Part shown: positions 23,894 through 37,045 of the stretch, piece after piece
Layout: each line of letters begins with the position of its first letter
How positions within the stretch are numbered: the stretch's first letter is position 1
Assembly (NCBI GenBank): GCA_013399695.1
Contig: VXAU01004424.1
Location: 1 to 64,000 of the forward strand
Direction: 5' to 3'
Length of the DNA: 64,000 nt
Source: Formicarius rufipectus
Lineage: Eukaryota > Chordata > Aves > Passeriformes > Formicariidae
Translations under genes and position numbers: made by a program
Notes under the pieces: model-generated
What the model was told of the DNA's origin: nothing
Databases searched by the model: none
The model's input: only the letters and a program-made list of their open reading frames with translations

Positions 23894-26141
23894 CCTCACT
23901 CCAGACTTTGCTGCTGATCACCCGCATCCTTGTGCTTGCCCAGTTAGTGTTGTAATTCAGCAGGAGGAGTTAGAGGACACACATGGAGGCACGAAGCCCT
24001 CTTGGGATCAGTGACTGGGAACTAAAATGGCTTTTGCTTGGTGGAGGCCTGCGGGACAGTTAGAGCTCCTAATGGGAGATGTTAGATATTGTGCAACTCG
24101 GGGCAGCTATTAGATATAATACTCCTTCTGTGTGCTCTGGCTTTTTTGCTTTAGAAGGATACTTTTTAATCACACTGGTATTTATATTGTTTTGCAATGC
24201 TTTTATTGCTATTCTGAGTCTCTGTCCAGGAGTTTTGCTAGGCACAACTTAACCAGTGCCATTTTTCTCCCTTGCTTTTCTACTGTAATAAGTATCTCAA
24301 GACCCGGAGAGTTGCAACTAGGAGTAGCAAACTGAAAGCCCTCCTTACTTTGATGCTGAAATACACAGGTTTTTTTCATGGAGAAGGAGCTGGAGTGAGT
24401 GACTGCTGCTTGTTTCTACTATGCCTCAGGCAAAGGAGGAAAGATCCCACAGAAATATGTTAAAAACATACACATACAAGGTGGTGTTTGTGACTGACTT
24501 AGTGTCTTCCAGGCAAAATAGTTTATAAGCAGGATAGCACTTAGACAAGTGATTCATTCTTTCTGTAAAGCTGTATTACTATGTTATGTTTAATATACAG
24601 TCATGCCCCCATGTCCCATTAAGGTCTGCTGTCTTGGGTGATGTGTAAACAGGGTGAAGTATTTAACAGGCAAGATGAAACTTATTCCAGTCAGTTTTTG
24701 ATGAACAAATATTTTGATGGTACATTTTAATGATGTGAATGAAGAAACTATCCCATGAAAGGATGTTAATATGAAATAGCCAAAGGGAAAAGCAACTTCT
24801 AACAAGATATAAGCAGCTCTGAAATCACAGGGTTTCCTGTCTTAAGCTGATGGATTTGTCACTTCCTCCCTTGGCTCTTTTCCAAACGTAGATGCCAAAT
24901 TAAACAAAAATAACAGCATCAGGTGAAAATCTTCATAGATAATTACAAGAATCAAAAATCTCCATGCAGGGCATTAGCAAAGTATCTCCAGGAAAATTTA
25001 ATATCAACATAAAATATAAGTATGCCTCTTACCAGAAAAAGAAAATATGTTAAATAGTAAAATAAAAGCATGACTTGTAAGGTCAGCAGGAACTTCTGTG
25101 GAAACAAGGCTGGGTTATGGCTCAGTCAGGGATCATCTCAGATGTTTCTTATAACTAATCCTGAAATAACTTCTTTTTCAACTAGAACAATGCAACTTTG
25201 AAACAGGAAACCAGGGGAAAATTGGTAATTCCTGACACTGAAGAAATAATAATACATATACTTGATAGTTTCTATACTTTGAAATAAATTTATTTGGTGG
25301 AGAAATTAGTGGCAATGCTCTCTTTAGGATATCTTTAAATGTGAGGATTAAATGTTGGTTTACAAACTGAAAATGACCACTTGTATTCTAGAGTTAAACA
25401 ATGGAAAGGATCTAAACTTTGAGGCCATAGGGCAGAATGTCACCTTGCTCCTGAGGGAACCTTTCCTTGCAACACTTCATCCCTATTGTCAGCTTCCCTA
25501 GTGTTTCTCCTTCCATGCCCATGGCTTCAGGATATCCTTCCACAGGAGGCACTGGACTGTGAGTGTGATCCAGGCCAGCAGTTCCTTAGTCCCTCATAGA
25601 AGACATAACTTTCATGGAAATATCCCAGACATACTGGTGATGAGTCAGTTGGGTACATGGCAGAAGTTCTCTGAACCTCAGTTTGGATGTGTTCTCTGAA
25701 TCCTTCTGGCTTTTTGCTTCCTTTTGCTTTTTCCCTAGGTTATTCTTAGGGCTCCTTTGTTTTGTTCTTTAACAAGGGAGCTCCATCTGGCTCCTTCTAG
25801 TACTTATTCTGTTTCATGGTTTCCTTGTGTGTCCCTCAAACTGTACCAGATAGGAGCATAGAGGTATTGGGCAGCTCTCGTACTGGTTGCAATAATGGGA
25901 AAGGGAGTATTATATAGCCTTTTTATACAAAATATCTTGCAGGATTACAAAACTCACCCTGCTTTGATGCTAAAATGCTCCCACTCTACCTCAGCCTATA
26001 CATCCCTGGAAACCCCTCCTCACAAATGGCTTCATCCTCTATTAAAGGAAGTACCTGGAACCTGGCCATTTATGGAATGATGCCTGAGTGCTCTTTACTT
26101 CAGTATTGCACTGCTTTTGCTTCTACCTACTCCTGTTTCTC
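23894..26141. other. Non-coding stretch, nothing recognised
   Basis: AT-rich sequence with short random frames. No repeats, RNA genes or exons could be supported. Confidence 0.6.
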
Positions 26142-26157
26142 TTTTTTTTTTTTTTTT
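26142..26157. repeat. Poly-T run of 16
   Basis: An uninterrupted T homopolymer within a pyrimidine-rich context. No retroposon body or target duplication was seen beside it. Confidence 0.9.
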
Positions 26158-29100
26158 CTGCATGCTGTTTTCCATGATTTGAGCCTGACCTCCCTTTCTC
26201 TGCCTATTCATCTCTGCTGTGCCTCTTGTTCAGGTCCTGGTGCTTGACAGTCTGTACAACCTAAGTGACTCCCTGGATGGACCTTCGCTCCAGACTTCTG
26301 CTGAAGTCCGAGCTCTCTCTCATCTTTCCTGCCTTCTCTTCTGCCACTTCTTGGACCTCTCAGCAGTCACAAGACATCTTCTTCTAGTTCCAGCTATTCA
26401 TAGCTGCAATCTTAATAGTTGTCTTTCAAACCCAGTAACAGCAGTAAATATTTATACTGTGTTAGCATCTTAACTGGTATTTGTTTTTACTGATTTATTG
26501 TACAAACTCAAAGGGAAAAGACCTTTGGCCTAACAGCAAAAGCTGCCAAAGGTGGGTTCAGCAGAGTGCCTTGGGGCATCAAAGGGTGTATGTGCTGTGC
26601 TGCAGAACACTGTCTTTTCAACTGGGAACTTAAGAAACTTTTGTGTACCATAAATTTACAATCTGTATTCTGCTCTCCTGTCACTGTGTTGCCATACAAA
26701 TCCCAGTCAAATAACTCATACTGCATACTAAACACTGGATAAAGAACATCACACATTACATAAACTTACATAAACTACTAAGGTTACCAAAAATTTAACT
26801 CCTCAGAACAGCAGTATCTAGCAGCCTTAAGACTGTAGTGTGAACTTCCCAAGGAAATAACTCATCAACTTCTGCCCTCAGTATAAACTCTGCTTCTTTG
26901 ATGTTACCTTTTCTTAAATATATAATAACATGTGTGTGTTGTTAGAAAATTCAAATCATTGTGTATACTGGAAGACAGAGTCAAAGAGAGCAAGCATGTG
27001 AGATGCTAATCCCAGTGGGAAGCTCAGGACAGAGCTCAAATGTGATGAAGTGTGTAAGTTTCAGAGTGGGAAGGACAGTGTAGCTGAATGGAGTGCCAGG
27101 ATGAAGGAGTGGCTTTTTACTGCTGTGGGAAGGGACCCCACAAAGTCTGACTCTGGGCTCTTGGCTTGACTGGTTTTTGCAATTAAAGAAAAATACTCCG
27201 AATCTTCCTGCCATAAGAGGCACTATTCAAAATAAGACAGTAATAACAAACACAATGTACCACAGCCTAACCCTAAGGCAAAGGTAGCGACAAAATTATT
27301 CCTGCAGCACTTTGTTTTCAACTCTGATTGAGTGCAAAGCTCCTTAATGGTGACAGTGGTAACTGCAGGGCTTGATAAACTTGTCTTTACTGGCGGGGGG
27401 GCGGAATCAGAGCATATTATTAGCAAATGTATATGGATTCTGTGGTCAGCTATAGTGTATGTTTGCATAGCCTATTCTGACAGTTAAAGATGTGCTAAGT
27501 TTCCCTGACAGAAAGCAGACATTTTAATAAAATGGCTCCCATTTAACTAGAAACTCCTGGGCAAAGTTCTGTGGAAAACAGTTCCCATGACCTTGAAGGG
27601 GTAAGAAATGTTTGCCTTTTAATAGGGTTCCATACTGTAAAAAAAAAAAAAATCTTACTCTGCAGTATCCAGGCTTTTTTAACACAGTCCTAACGATGCA
27701 AGCCCTGAGGAACTACATATGGCATTTGCAGAAACATACTGCAAATTGCACTAATATTTAATTTCAAAAAAAAGGAAACCGAACTAATATTTCAGAACAA
27801 CAAATTTGGAATGGAGTAAAACTGAAGCAGAATCTTCTGTAATGCATCTAATTTCATTACATTACACATTTTAAGCCTGAAATGACAATTGCTCTTTGAT
27901 TTACTTACCCATTTATTCAGCTGACTGTTATTTTTGTGTGTCTGGTAACTCCTAATTATGCTCTGCATGGGTTTTGCTTTGGATCATATATAAGTTCACA
28001 TGTAATGTATTTATTGTAATATAAAGCATGTTTTACAAAAGTAGCAAAACCTATAACCCAGCTGTCTTTATTCAGTGTATTCTGTTCATACTTAAGGGTC
28101 ATCAGTTTGAATTAGGTCCTTATTCAACATTGCTGGGTTGTTTATAGGCTGCACATGTCACTGAGCAATTGTAAGAAAAAGTGTACTTATGAGCTGCCCT
28201 ACCTGGGAGTGCTTCCCAGTGGCAAGATGAGAAGTGAGCAATGGGAACGGAAGTTGCAAAGGAAGTTACACCATCTGTCTTAAAAGCAAGACACAGGTGA
28301 GAGATAGGACAGACATGAAAAGAGGTTTTCATAAAAAGCTGATGCATCATTAATCTGCTTGTACTCAATCACATAGTTTGTTTTATGGTAAAGTTCTGCC
28401 CTTCTAAAGCTGCATTCCACTTCAGTAGGGAGAGTGTACTACATGCCATAAACTCAGGATGATTGTGTTCATTTCACCAGAGCTTGTGTTGAAACTCCGC
28501 TTTTTGTTTGTGGATGGCACAGAAACAAAACGAGTGTGTTATACCCATCCTTTACAGCTAAAAGCTGAGCTGGATTTAAAATAACAGTGAGTTTCTGTCT
28601 GTTCCTTCCATATATACAAAGAAAAATAATTTTGAAGTAAACGTACAACATAGACCTTTCTCTCTGGCTCCCCTGGCAAGGACTTTTGTAAGCAGTATGC
28701 ATTACCCTGGCATTTGTGGCAACCACTTTTAGTTTTCTGCAGAAGCAGCAGTCTTTCTTACATCTCCATGATGATGTATCTGATGTATAGCAATACTTGT
28801 ATATGCACATAAGTGACCAAATGGTAAAGTAAGAAAATCCAAGAGGGCTGAAGTTTTTCTTTAGGCTTTTAGCACCTGCAGAAAAAAAATCCTTACAAAA
28901 AAAGAAAGTATACACACTTTTTGACAAGCTGTTTTCCAAAGGAAGTGAATCTGGTGTGGTTGCACTCTGATCACTGGGCTCCCTTTCTCTCCTCCAGCCA
29001 GAACCTTTCCAGCTTGTGTGCCAACTCAACTAGGTTGGAGCAGGATGAAGGTACCAAAGAGGCTCTTCCTCCCTGTCGCATGAGATCTGGGGGCTGCACA

Positions 29101-32100
29101 AAGGGCTAAGACCCAGGTCAGTGTCTGCTCTGGGGAAAAAGCCCCCAGTGGGTGTTCAGCAGTTATCCACTCCAGTTAGATGGATTGCTAGCAGATCAGA
29201 TCATGAGTATCTGTGCAGGTGAATTCCAGGTATTTACACCAGAGAGCATCTATTTCATTCATGAGTCATGAGAAGGGAATGGGGAGGTGACTTGACTTCA
29301 CACAGTGACACCAGGCTGCTCAGCTGCTGATTAAGTTGGGTTTTCCATGTTAAAGTTCAACAGGAAGTAAATAATAGCATTTTAACATATTTTATTTGCA
29401 GAGCATCTAAAAGCCAAAATAAGGGTCTCCATTTTTCATCATATTTTTCACACTTGAAATGAGAATAACTGGGGCCTGAGGTTTTGTCAATCATAACATG
29501 ATAATACTGCAGACATTGGTTTTTAGAGGATGAAGCCAGGTACAAAAATGTCATGTGTGAGTTAAAAGTCTGGCTGGGTATATAAAGAGCAAATGCTCCT
29601 CTCCTGAACTTGATGACAGGTTTTGTTGCAAATGTTCAATGAACCCTGTCTGCAAGGAGTTATCTTGTCACTGTGTGTGACAGGGGGAGTGTCCCAAGAC
29701 ACCAAAGCCAAAATCTAAAAGCTTGCAGTATGGGCCAGGTACCTGGAGCGTGATGCCAGTCACACATGCAGTGCAGAGGAAACAGAGCTGGCATGGACAA
29801 GACTGGGCCTAAACACTTGTGGTTACTCAAGTTATCTCTCATGTAAATTGTTTTCATGATGGTGAGTGCTGAGGTAACATTCTTGACCTGTCAAGACACT
29901 TGGCCTCCAAGACAGAAAAAAGAATTTTGCACTGCTGAAAATGAGTGAAGAAACCATTTTGTGTGGATAATTGAGAGTAGCAACATTTGTCATTTGGCTT
30001 ATTGTAAGCATTACAGGAGAGGCTCTTGAAGAGGTGTTAGTGAACTCTTGTGTTTCACACAACATGTAGAAGGAATTGAGACCAAAAAGAGTCAGCAAAT
30101 TCTTTTATTTTGTATTGAAGTCTTACTTTAAAAGTATAATGGCAAGACAGAAAATATGTAAAACATTATCATTCCATGTATATATTAATTTTCAAATACT
30201 TGATTTCACATTTTTATTTCAGCATGTAAAATTTCATTAATCATTTCAACCACTGTCATGGAAAAATTGTTGACAAAATGTTGAAAGAGAATTACCAAGT
30301 AGGTTGTTCAGGTTGATAAGGAGAATTTTACTAGGGACTGATCTAAGCTCTATTTTCAGTCATATACTTCAATTTAATAAAATGCTTGGAATTTATTATG
30401 CCCATTCTCTTTTCATGCACAGGAACAGAAATATTATTTTCCTTATCTAAACAGACTGAGCCAGAACTCTACCTGCAGAGAGTTTTATGAATTGATTCAA
30501 ATAAAAACCAACATGGACTAGAACAGTCTATAAGTAACATCTTAAATAAGACCTGAATTATATATTGAAGGGCAATATCAAGGTGTACTTAAGAAGAAAA
30601 TACATTATCTCTAATGAAAATAGAGTGCTTATGACTCTCTCATTGAGCAAAAAATTGTTTCATATTTGTGCCTTATTTCCAACCATTACAGGCTGTGCTA
30701 CCATCTGCTGCCAAACAGGAAAGTCCATAGCAGCTACAGAAGTTGCTTGCTTGTTGACAGCCACAGTCACCCTAGCCTGCATATGAGGAACACCAAGTAT
30801 GAAAAGGAGGGCTCAGGAGTGTCCCAGTGCATGGTGGGTGTGGGGCTGGGGTGGGAGGCGTGGCAGAAAGAAACATAAGGGGGTAAGAAGAAATTAAGAC
30901 CACAAGACAGAGGTGTATGAGATTGCTGAGTAATGGTCCATGAGTGTACCATGAAGTGATACTAACCATCACATCATGTGTAATTCAGCCAATTAGTTGA
31001 CCTGAATCCAGCAAAGTCTGATATTTCTCCTGGATCACCCCTAATACAGTGCAAATCACAATGTGTGCTAAGCACGTGCCAATGATTATCAATCATTTGC
31101 TTACAGACATGAGGCTTGTAGAAAGGAACAAAGAAAAAGATTATCATAACAGGCTTCAATTGCCAAGAAGGTTCCTCTCTTCAAAAATATCAGAGCAACT
31201 CAAGCCATTAAGGGTTTAAAGATGGGGCAGTACATAATATCCAGTGGTGGTGTCATGTATTCAGTGTCGGAGGATGGCTCAGTAGTCTGCTGGATTTTAA
31301 ATCAGTAGTAAACACTGATGTGCAATTTCAGTGTAGTCAGAGATGAGGTTTTCCAATGACCACCTTAACCACAAGCGTTAGAATGAGCAGAGGCTGCTTC
31401 AGAAGTTGTTACTGTGCCTGTTTCGTGTAGTCCATCATCATTCATCACTCAGTGCAGGCATTGCAGGAGATTTTGTACTCACATGTGATAACATCACATG
31501 GATAATGGGAGCAGTGTGAAAGGATGATGTACATAGTGTACATACCACTTACTGAGGTCTAGTTCCTTCCAATGTAAGTCTTTGTGAAATCCACTCAGGA
31601 GGAACTTCTGAAATGTTGAAAAAGAAGCTCTGATTGCACTCTGAGGTGCCAACAGACTGAACAAGGCTCTTTTTTCCAAGGAGAAGAACCCTACTGCTGG
31701 TGCTGAGTTGCTAGCCCAAGAGCTGACCACAGTCTTAGGACAGCATGCATCCCCATGGCTCCTCTCAGAGACTATGAGGAAGGTAGTGAGGCAAGAACAG
31801 GAGCAACAAAACTTGATTTTTCAAAATCCAGGTTAATCTTCAGAGACAGAAGTGAGGAAAAAAAAAATAGCAGAGTAGGTTCCAACTTGCATACTAACTG
31901 CATATCATGTAGAGTTGATCATATAGTGGTGTTCTTTTTTAACTCTAGCTGTTCTTCATTTAATAATGAAGGTACTCAGCTTTCCATCCAGAAGACTTAT
32001 ATTTTGATAATCCACTCTACTGTTCCCCCAAATCCCCTTCCTTCTGTAATCAGACCATGGTTACTACAAAGGATCAAAATTGCAGCATTTAAATACTATT

Positions 32101-35100
32101 CTTCTTGTGAGGAACTACTATCTGATCAAAGATTAACAGCGTTTCTTGTTTTTGCAGTAAACCTGCATGTCCCTTGTTGTCGATTCAAGTTCAGGGAGGT
32201 TTATTTTCAAAGCAAATCTCTTGTTTTCCTTTCACCAGAGAACTGTTATAAAGCCAGCTATTGTTATTATAGAGTATAACTTTATTTTTTTAGTCTAACT
32301 ACTAGAAGCAAATGGTTTTCCTCAGGTAAAAAAATCATTGTATACATGTATTAAATAGACAAGTCTTGGACATAACAAGTGCTTAATGTTTCTTAATTAA
32401 ATAGAGTGAGATGGGATACTCAAGAAGCGACCCAGGGATTTCTTGTAGAGGAAGTTTCTCTCATGACTAATAGTGACTACAAATAAGATGAGGTATTACA
32501 ATAAAATTCTACTGCTGACAAAAATATTAACAGTAAACGATGACAGAGCTTTCATCTGGGACTAGGAGAGCATCTGGAATATATTAAGACTGTAAAATTT
32601 CCCTTTAAGTGTGGGTTGCTAAAGTTAAAACCAGCCACCCAGAAACTATGGCACTCAGAGTAACTCAATATTTTTTTTCATTAAAAATTACTTAAGGAGA
32701 TTTACATCTTCCCTTGGTTGACATTGTGATGTTCTGCTTGTCAAGACTTTGAGTCCTGGAAATACATATGTGATGAGAAGGAATGGAGAAAAAAAGTGGT
32801 CTCAAATATGTCCTGCCTGTGTTCATCTGGGAAAACAACCCCAGTTCCAGGCATCCTTCTGCAATGCAATCAGTGAGATGCTCTTTGCAACCACTCTGTG
32901 CAGATACCAACTCTTTATTAAAACCATATGTGACATTGATGAATTATGTACCTAGAGATGCAATATAAGCACCAGATATTGACAGAGATAAATAGGAGTG
33001 AAGTGGGATGTGCTGGGAAATCATCACAGAAAACAGGAAAGTTTGTTTAAAACAAAAGGGCAGTGTGCTACAAGAAAGACGGCATTGTTGCAAGGCTCCT
33101 GTTTCCCATCCTCCTTTCTCCCTGTTGCCAGTTCTCATGACACCTCTTACTGCAATCTTGTCTGAATTTAGGCTGTGATTTCCTGGAGACAGAAATTATC
33201 CTGTAACTTGCGTACATGGCATGCAGCACAAGAAGTACTCCTGTCTCACCTGGATCTTCAAATGGTGTTTGAGAGGCAGCTGCAGCATAAGCTGGGGAGC
33301 TCGGGGTCTTTGCAGTTGAACTGCAGGGCATGCACAATGCACAGCAGGCAGTGGTCTTGTGAGGAGACTCAACACCTCACTCCTCTAAAGCTGCACCATC
33401 TGGTCTTGAACCACCAGGAATTAGGAATAACTAGTCCTTATGTGGAGACACCCATTTTCAGAGTGAAGCCCAGGACATTGGTTTTTGGCTACGCTGGGAG
33501 CTCCCAAAAGGCAAGTCAAGGTCTGTAGAACAGACTAAGAGAAAAGGGCTGGCAGTGAACTCCTGCTCTTGGCAAACTGGACCCAAATCTGTAAAGCTTC
33601 TCAGAGCAGAATTCATCTCACCTACCCAGAGGCCTCAGATCATGAAGACCCAGCATAAATTATTCTAATTCTTCCATTTTTCTTCACTTGCTCAAATGAC
33701 AATAGAAATAGGAAGGACTAGTTGCTCAGCAGTTACCTTCCAACAGTTTTTGTTGAGTCAGATGATGCCCATTGACAGGGTTCAGAAATCAGCCCTGCCA
33801 AAGAGATTTCCTGCCCTATGTATTCCATCCTGAGGAGATTCCTGAGTGTTTCAGGAGGAGGTTTGGTGAGAGGAATGCAGCAAAACTCAGCACATGAAGT
33901 CCAGAAGGCCTTACTTTGCCATCTGCATAGCAGTGATAGGTTGTGGTCCCTCTTGCAGCCAAGCACCTCATGGCAAAAGTCATTCACAAATACAGATCAG
34001 AAAGTTGGTCTAGAATAAAGGTCAACTCACTGGGTGGCCTTGGTAAGGATCTTATGTCTCAGTTGAATATTTATGTTTTTATTTCCACTCACACTTCCCT
34101 TCCTCAGAGGGGGGGAAGGGTTTTACTTTTTTTTTTTTGTGTAAACCTTCAGCTCAAATCCTAATGCTGAGGTATCAACCATATTCACAGATCAAAGAAC
34201 TCCATTAGGAAGAAAAGAATCTTCTCTCTCCTTCTCTTCTCATCTCTCTCTGCTTCTCATTTCCTCTTTCTTTCGATTATGTATTTTTGTGGCTCATATA
34301 TTCAAAAGTAGCTACAGAAATAAGATCAAGTGTTTCAGAAACTGGCAGGGAGCATCTGTCAGTCAAGGTCCTTATAGGCAGATAGCACACAGGATCTGAA
34401 CTCTGATGAGCGTGTAGCTACTCCTTTGGCATTTAAGAGGGAGTTCTGCAATTCCAGCCTGCAGTGTTAAGGACAAAACTCCATACATGTCTCCCATCAG
34501 GAAAATCTGAACTTCTTGATCTAACCCACATCTCGGCCTACTAGGAAGTTGGTGAACATTATGGGAAAAAAAGCACAAAATACAGGGAGAAAGTCTGATC
34601 CTGGAAATGTTCTGCAAGGAGGAAGATACAGATATACACTGCCCTGAGCACTAGTCCTTACCAACTAGCCCCATTTCTGGGCATGGCAGTAAGGGGATGG
34701 CATGGATGTGTGTAGGAGACAAAATACAAGAGCTGGAGTAATCCACTAATGTATTCAAATTTTTCCCTCCTATCAGTAAGTCATTGCTGCTAAAGGCAAT
34801 GAAGGAGACTTGCCAAATATAACAGCTAAAACCAACACCCTGAAAAACATAATATTTAGGAAAAGATGTGTGTTGGGGCCAGCTTGTGCCAGCTGCCAAG
34901 TCTGAAACCACAAGAGGCCTGGGGCATGGGGAGGTCTCCAAGGAAGTGCCTGTTGGTGGCCCTCTGTTCCCGTGCAGGTATGAGACTGAGACCCTCACAG
35001 CTGATGGATGGTCCCAGTGAGTTCAGCTTCCCCTCCCTCCAAATCAGCTGCACTTCGCAAATGGAAATGGAAATAAATACTTATAAATACTGATGACAGT

Positions 35101-36586
35101 CCCAGGAAGAGATGCATGATCTTGGTGTGTAGTGACTCGGATAAGGGCTGAGGCCATGACTTCAGCAGCAGCTCACAGGACTTAGCATCAGCTCAGCATT
35201 AGGCTGGAGCAAAAGAGGGGCTTGAGGAAATCTTGGACCTACCAGGGTCACCTGGATGTCCATCAGAGAGAAATAGGGAAGGAGTTCTTCAACACAGCTC
35301 TGCTAGTATCAGTGCACCTAGGTCTGCACCCTTTGCTCTTCTAGAGGGATGTTGGAAGGGATCCACAGCATGACGCAGGGGTGAGGGAAGCCTTGTAAAT
35401 CTTGAGAAGACAGAATGTGAAATAGGCAGTACATTCCCTGTCTTCATTGTTTACATACCTGGCATCTACTTTGGGCCTATGGCAAAGCTCTTTTTCCCTA
35501 TATGAGGATGACATTGCCTGGTTCCCCAGCAGGGAGATTTTGACTAAGGAATTGTTAGCAGGGTGATCCCTTCTGTTTGCTGGTGGGAGTTCATAGCTCT
35601 GTTTTCAGAAGATTTGTGTGCTTTTGTCTGATTCATGGCTGTGGGTTCAAGTGACAAGTAATTAGGCAGAAAATTATTGGTCAAATGCCTAATCTGCTAG
35701 CAGTTTGATCTTCTGCCTTAAACTCAGTGAAATCCATGGCTTTCTGTCTACATGATGTTGTCAGCTGCTTCTCTCAGCCAATCTTGCTGTCCTTGGCATT
35801 AGAGTCTCCTGAGAAGATCGGGTCTTGAGGCCAGGAAGTGCAAAACTGTGAGTGTTTTGGGATGACTAGTGGTGATGCCTTTCAATAGCTGTGAACTTTG
35901 GAGCATGCTGAACACCAGTTCCCTGGAGTCAGGCCTGTTCACACAGAGAAGATGCATAGCCAAGGGTCAGAATTACTCGCCCCGCATTTCATGTGAGCTC
36001 TGCAAAGCTTCTGCCTCACCAGATAGACCTTGTTGGGGTACAGCAGCAGCTTCTGCTGGTGGTGTTGCTACAGCTGCAACAGCATTCACTATACCTCATG
36101 AAAAAGTGTACCTGCTCATATTTGATGGCCATCTCAGTCTAAAAAGACATAAAACAGCTTTCACAAATTCCACAAGAAGTCCTTCCTAAAAGGTCTCCTG
36201 AATTTCTTAGTAACTGAAGGCCTCTTCTCCCCACGGGGCTCCTGGGAGCCATTGAAATTGCTCCTGTCCTGCTTCTCCTTGCAACTTTCTGCACACGCTC
36301 TCACTCGCCTGCTATTCCTGTGCTCATTTTTATCTTCACTCTGGGCTTGAGCTGCGTCTCATTGTAACAGTATTTCCTCATAAGGCTGTACTTAAAGTGA
36401 GGAGCCTGTATTTGTTGGTGCTGGGTGGTGGCATGTGAGGCTGCACAAAGAAAAACAAATGTTTGAGATGTTTTCAAAGGTGCTGTCATGAGAAAAAACA
36501 GGACCCTCGGCCCTGCCATAGTGAGGTTTACTTGTGCTTGGATGTACCACAGCCTGCTCAGGCTCTTTAATAACCCTCCCCTGGGA
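26158..36586. other. Long gene-free stretch
   Basis: It contains a 14-base A run (27639-27652), a short G-run at about 27391-27404 and a pyrimidine-rich stretch at 34220-34274. The 186-codon minus frame at 28469-29029 and the 174-codon plus frame at 31755-32279 are the longest here. Both lack domains, codon bias and splice context and are treated as chance. No mobile element is recognised. Confidence 0.55.
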
Positions 36587-37045
36587 AGTTTCCATCACCT
36601 CCCTTCCTTTCCTTCTCTCCTACCAGCTCCATTTGCCATCGGGGGTGTGCTCTTTGGAGAAGTGATGGGGAGATTCACCCTCACCTTGGAGTCTGGCCAG
36701 CCACTGCCACCTTGCAAAAGCAACTTCTTCATCACTGTTTGTTACACGGATGACACAGTTAGAAACCCCTCGTACAGCCACAGCAGGACTATATTTGTCC
36801 TCCTCCAGGACAGAGTTCTACTTAAATCCCACAGCTTTAATCATTGCGGAGACTTTGTTCTGGCTCCAAGCAATGAAGAATCCATGCAAATGAGAGGGGA
36901 AATATCCACTCAGTTTAGGGGGAGTGGTAGAGAGGAAGCACTAAGTCCTGTCTCTCTAAAGGGTCAGAGGGAGCAGAGGCAGAGGAAGGGGCAATGCATT
37001 GGCCACTGCACCAAACTGAGCTTGCTTACTCCTTATCCAGCCTGA
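36587..37045 (+). other. Splice-acceptor-like site leading into a 139-codon open frame
   Basis: A long pyrimidine-rich tract ends in TACCAG at 36621-36626. The sequence beyond is open in phase 1 for about 139 codons, beginning APFAIGGVLFGEVMGRFTLT and ending at a TGA at 37043-37045. The length is notable for a chance frame, but the second half is Arg/Gln/Gly-rich and unordered. No family is recognised and no in-frame donor stands out. It may be a terminal exon or coincidence. Confidence 0.15.

Noticed and set aside
28469..29029. A 186-codon minus-strand open frame
   Set aside because: No domain, start context, CpG retention or splice context; composition fits chance in AT-rich DNA.
31755..32279. 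A 174-codon plus-strand open frame
   Set aside because: No recognisable family and no exon signals. The frame contains homopolymer-derived runs and looks random.
34220..34274. Pyrimidine-rich stretch as a splice acceptor
   Set aside because: It ends in TTTCGATTATG without an AG at the right distance, so it is treated as simple sequence.
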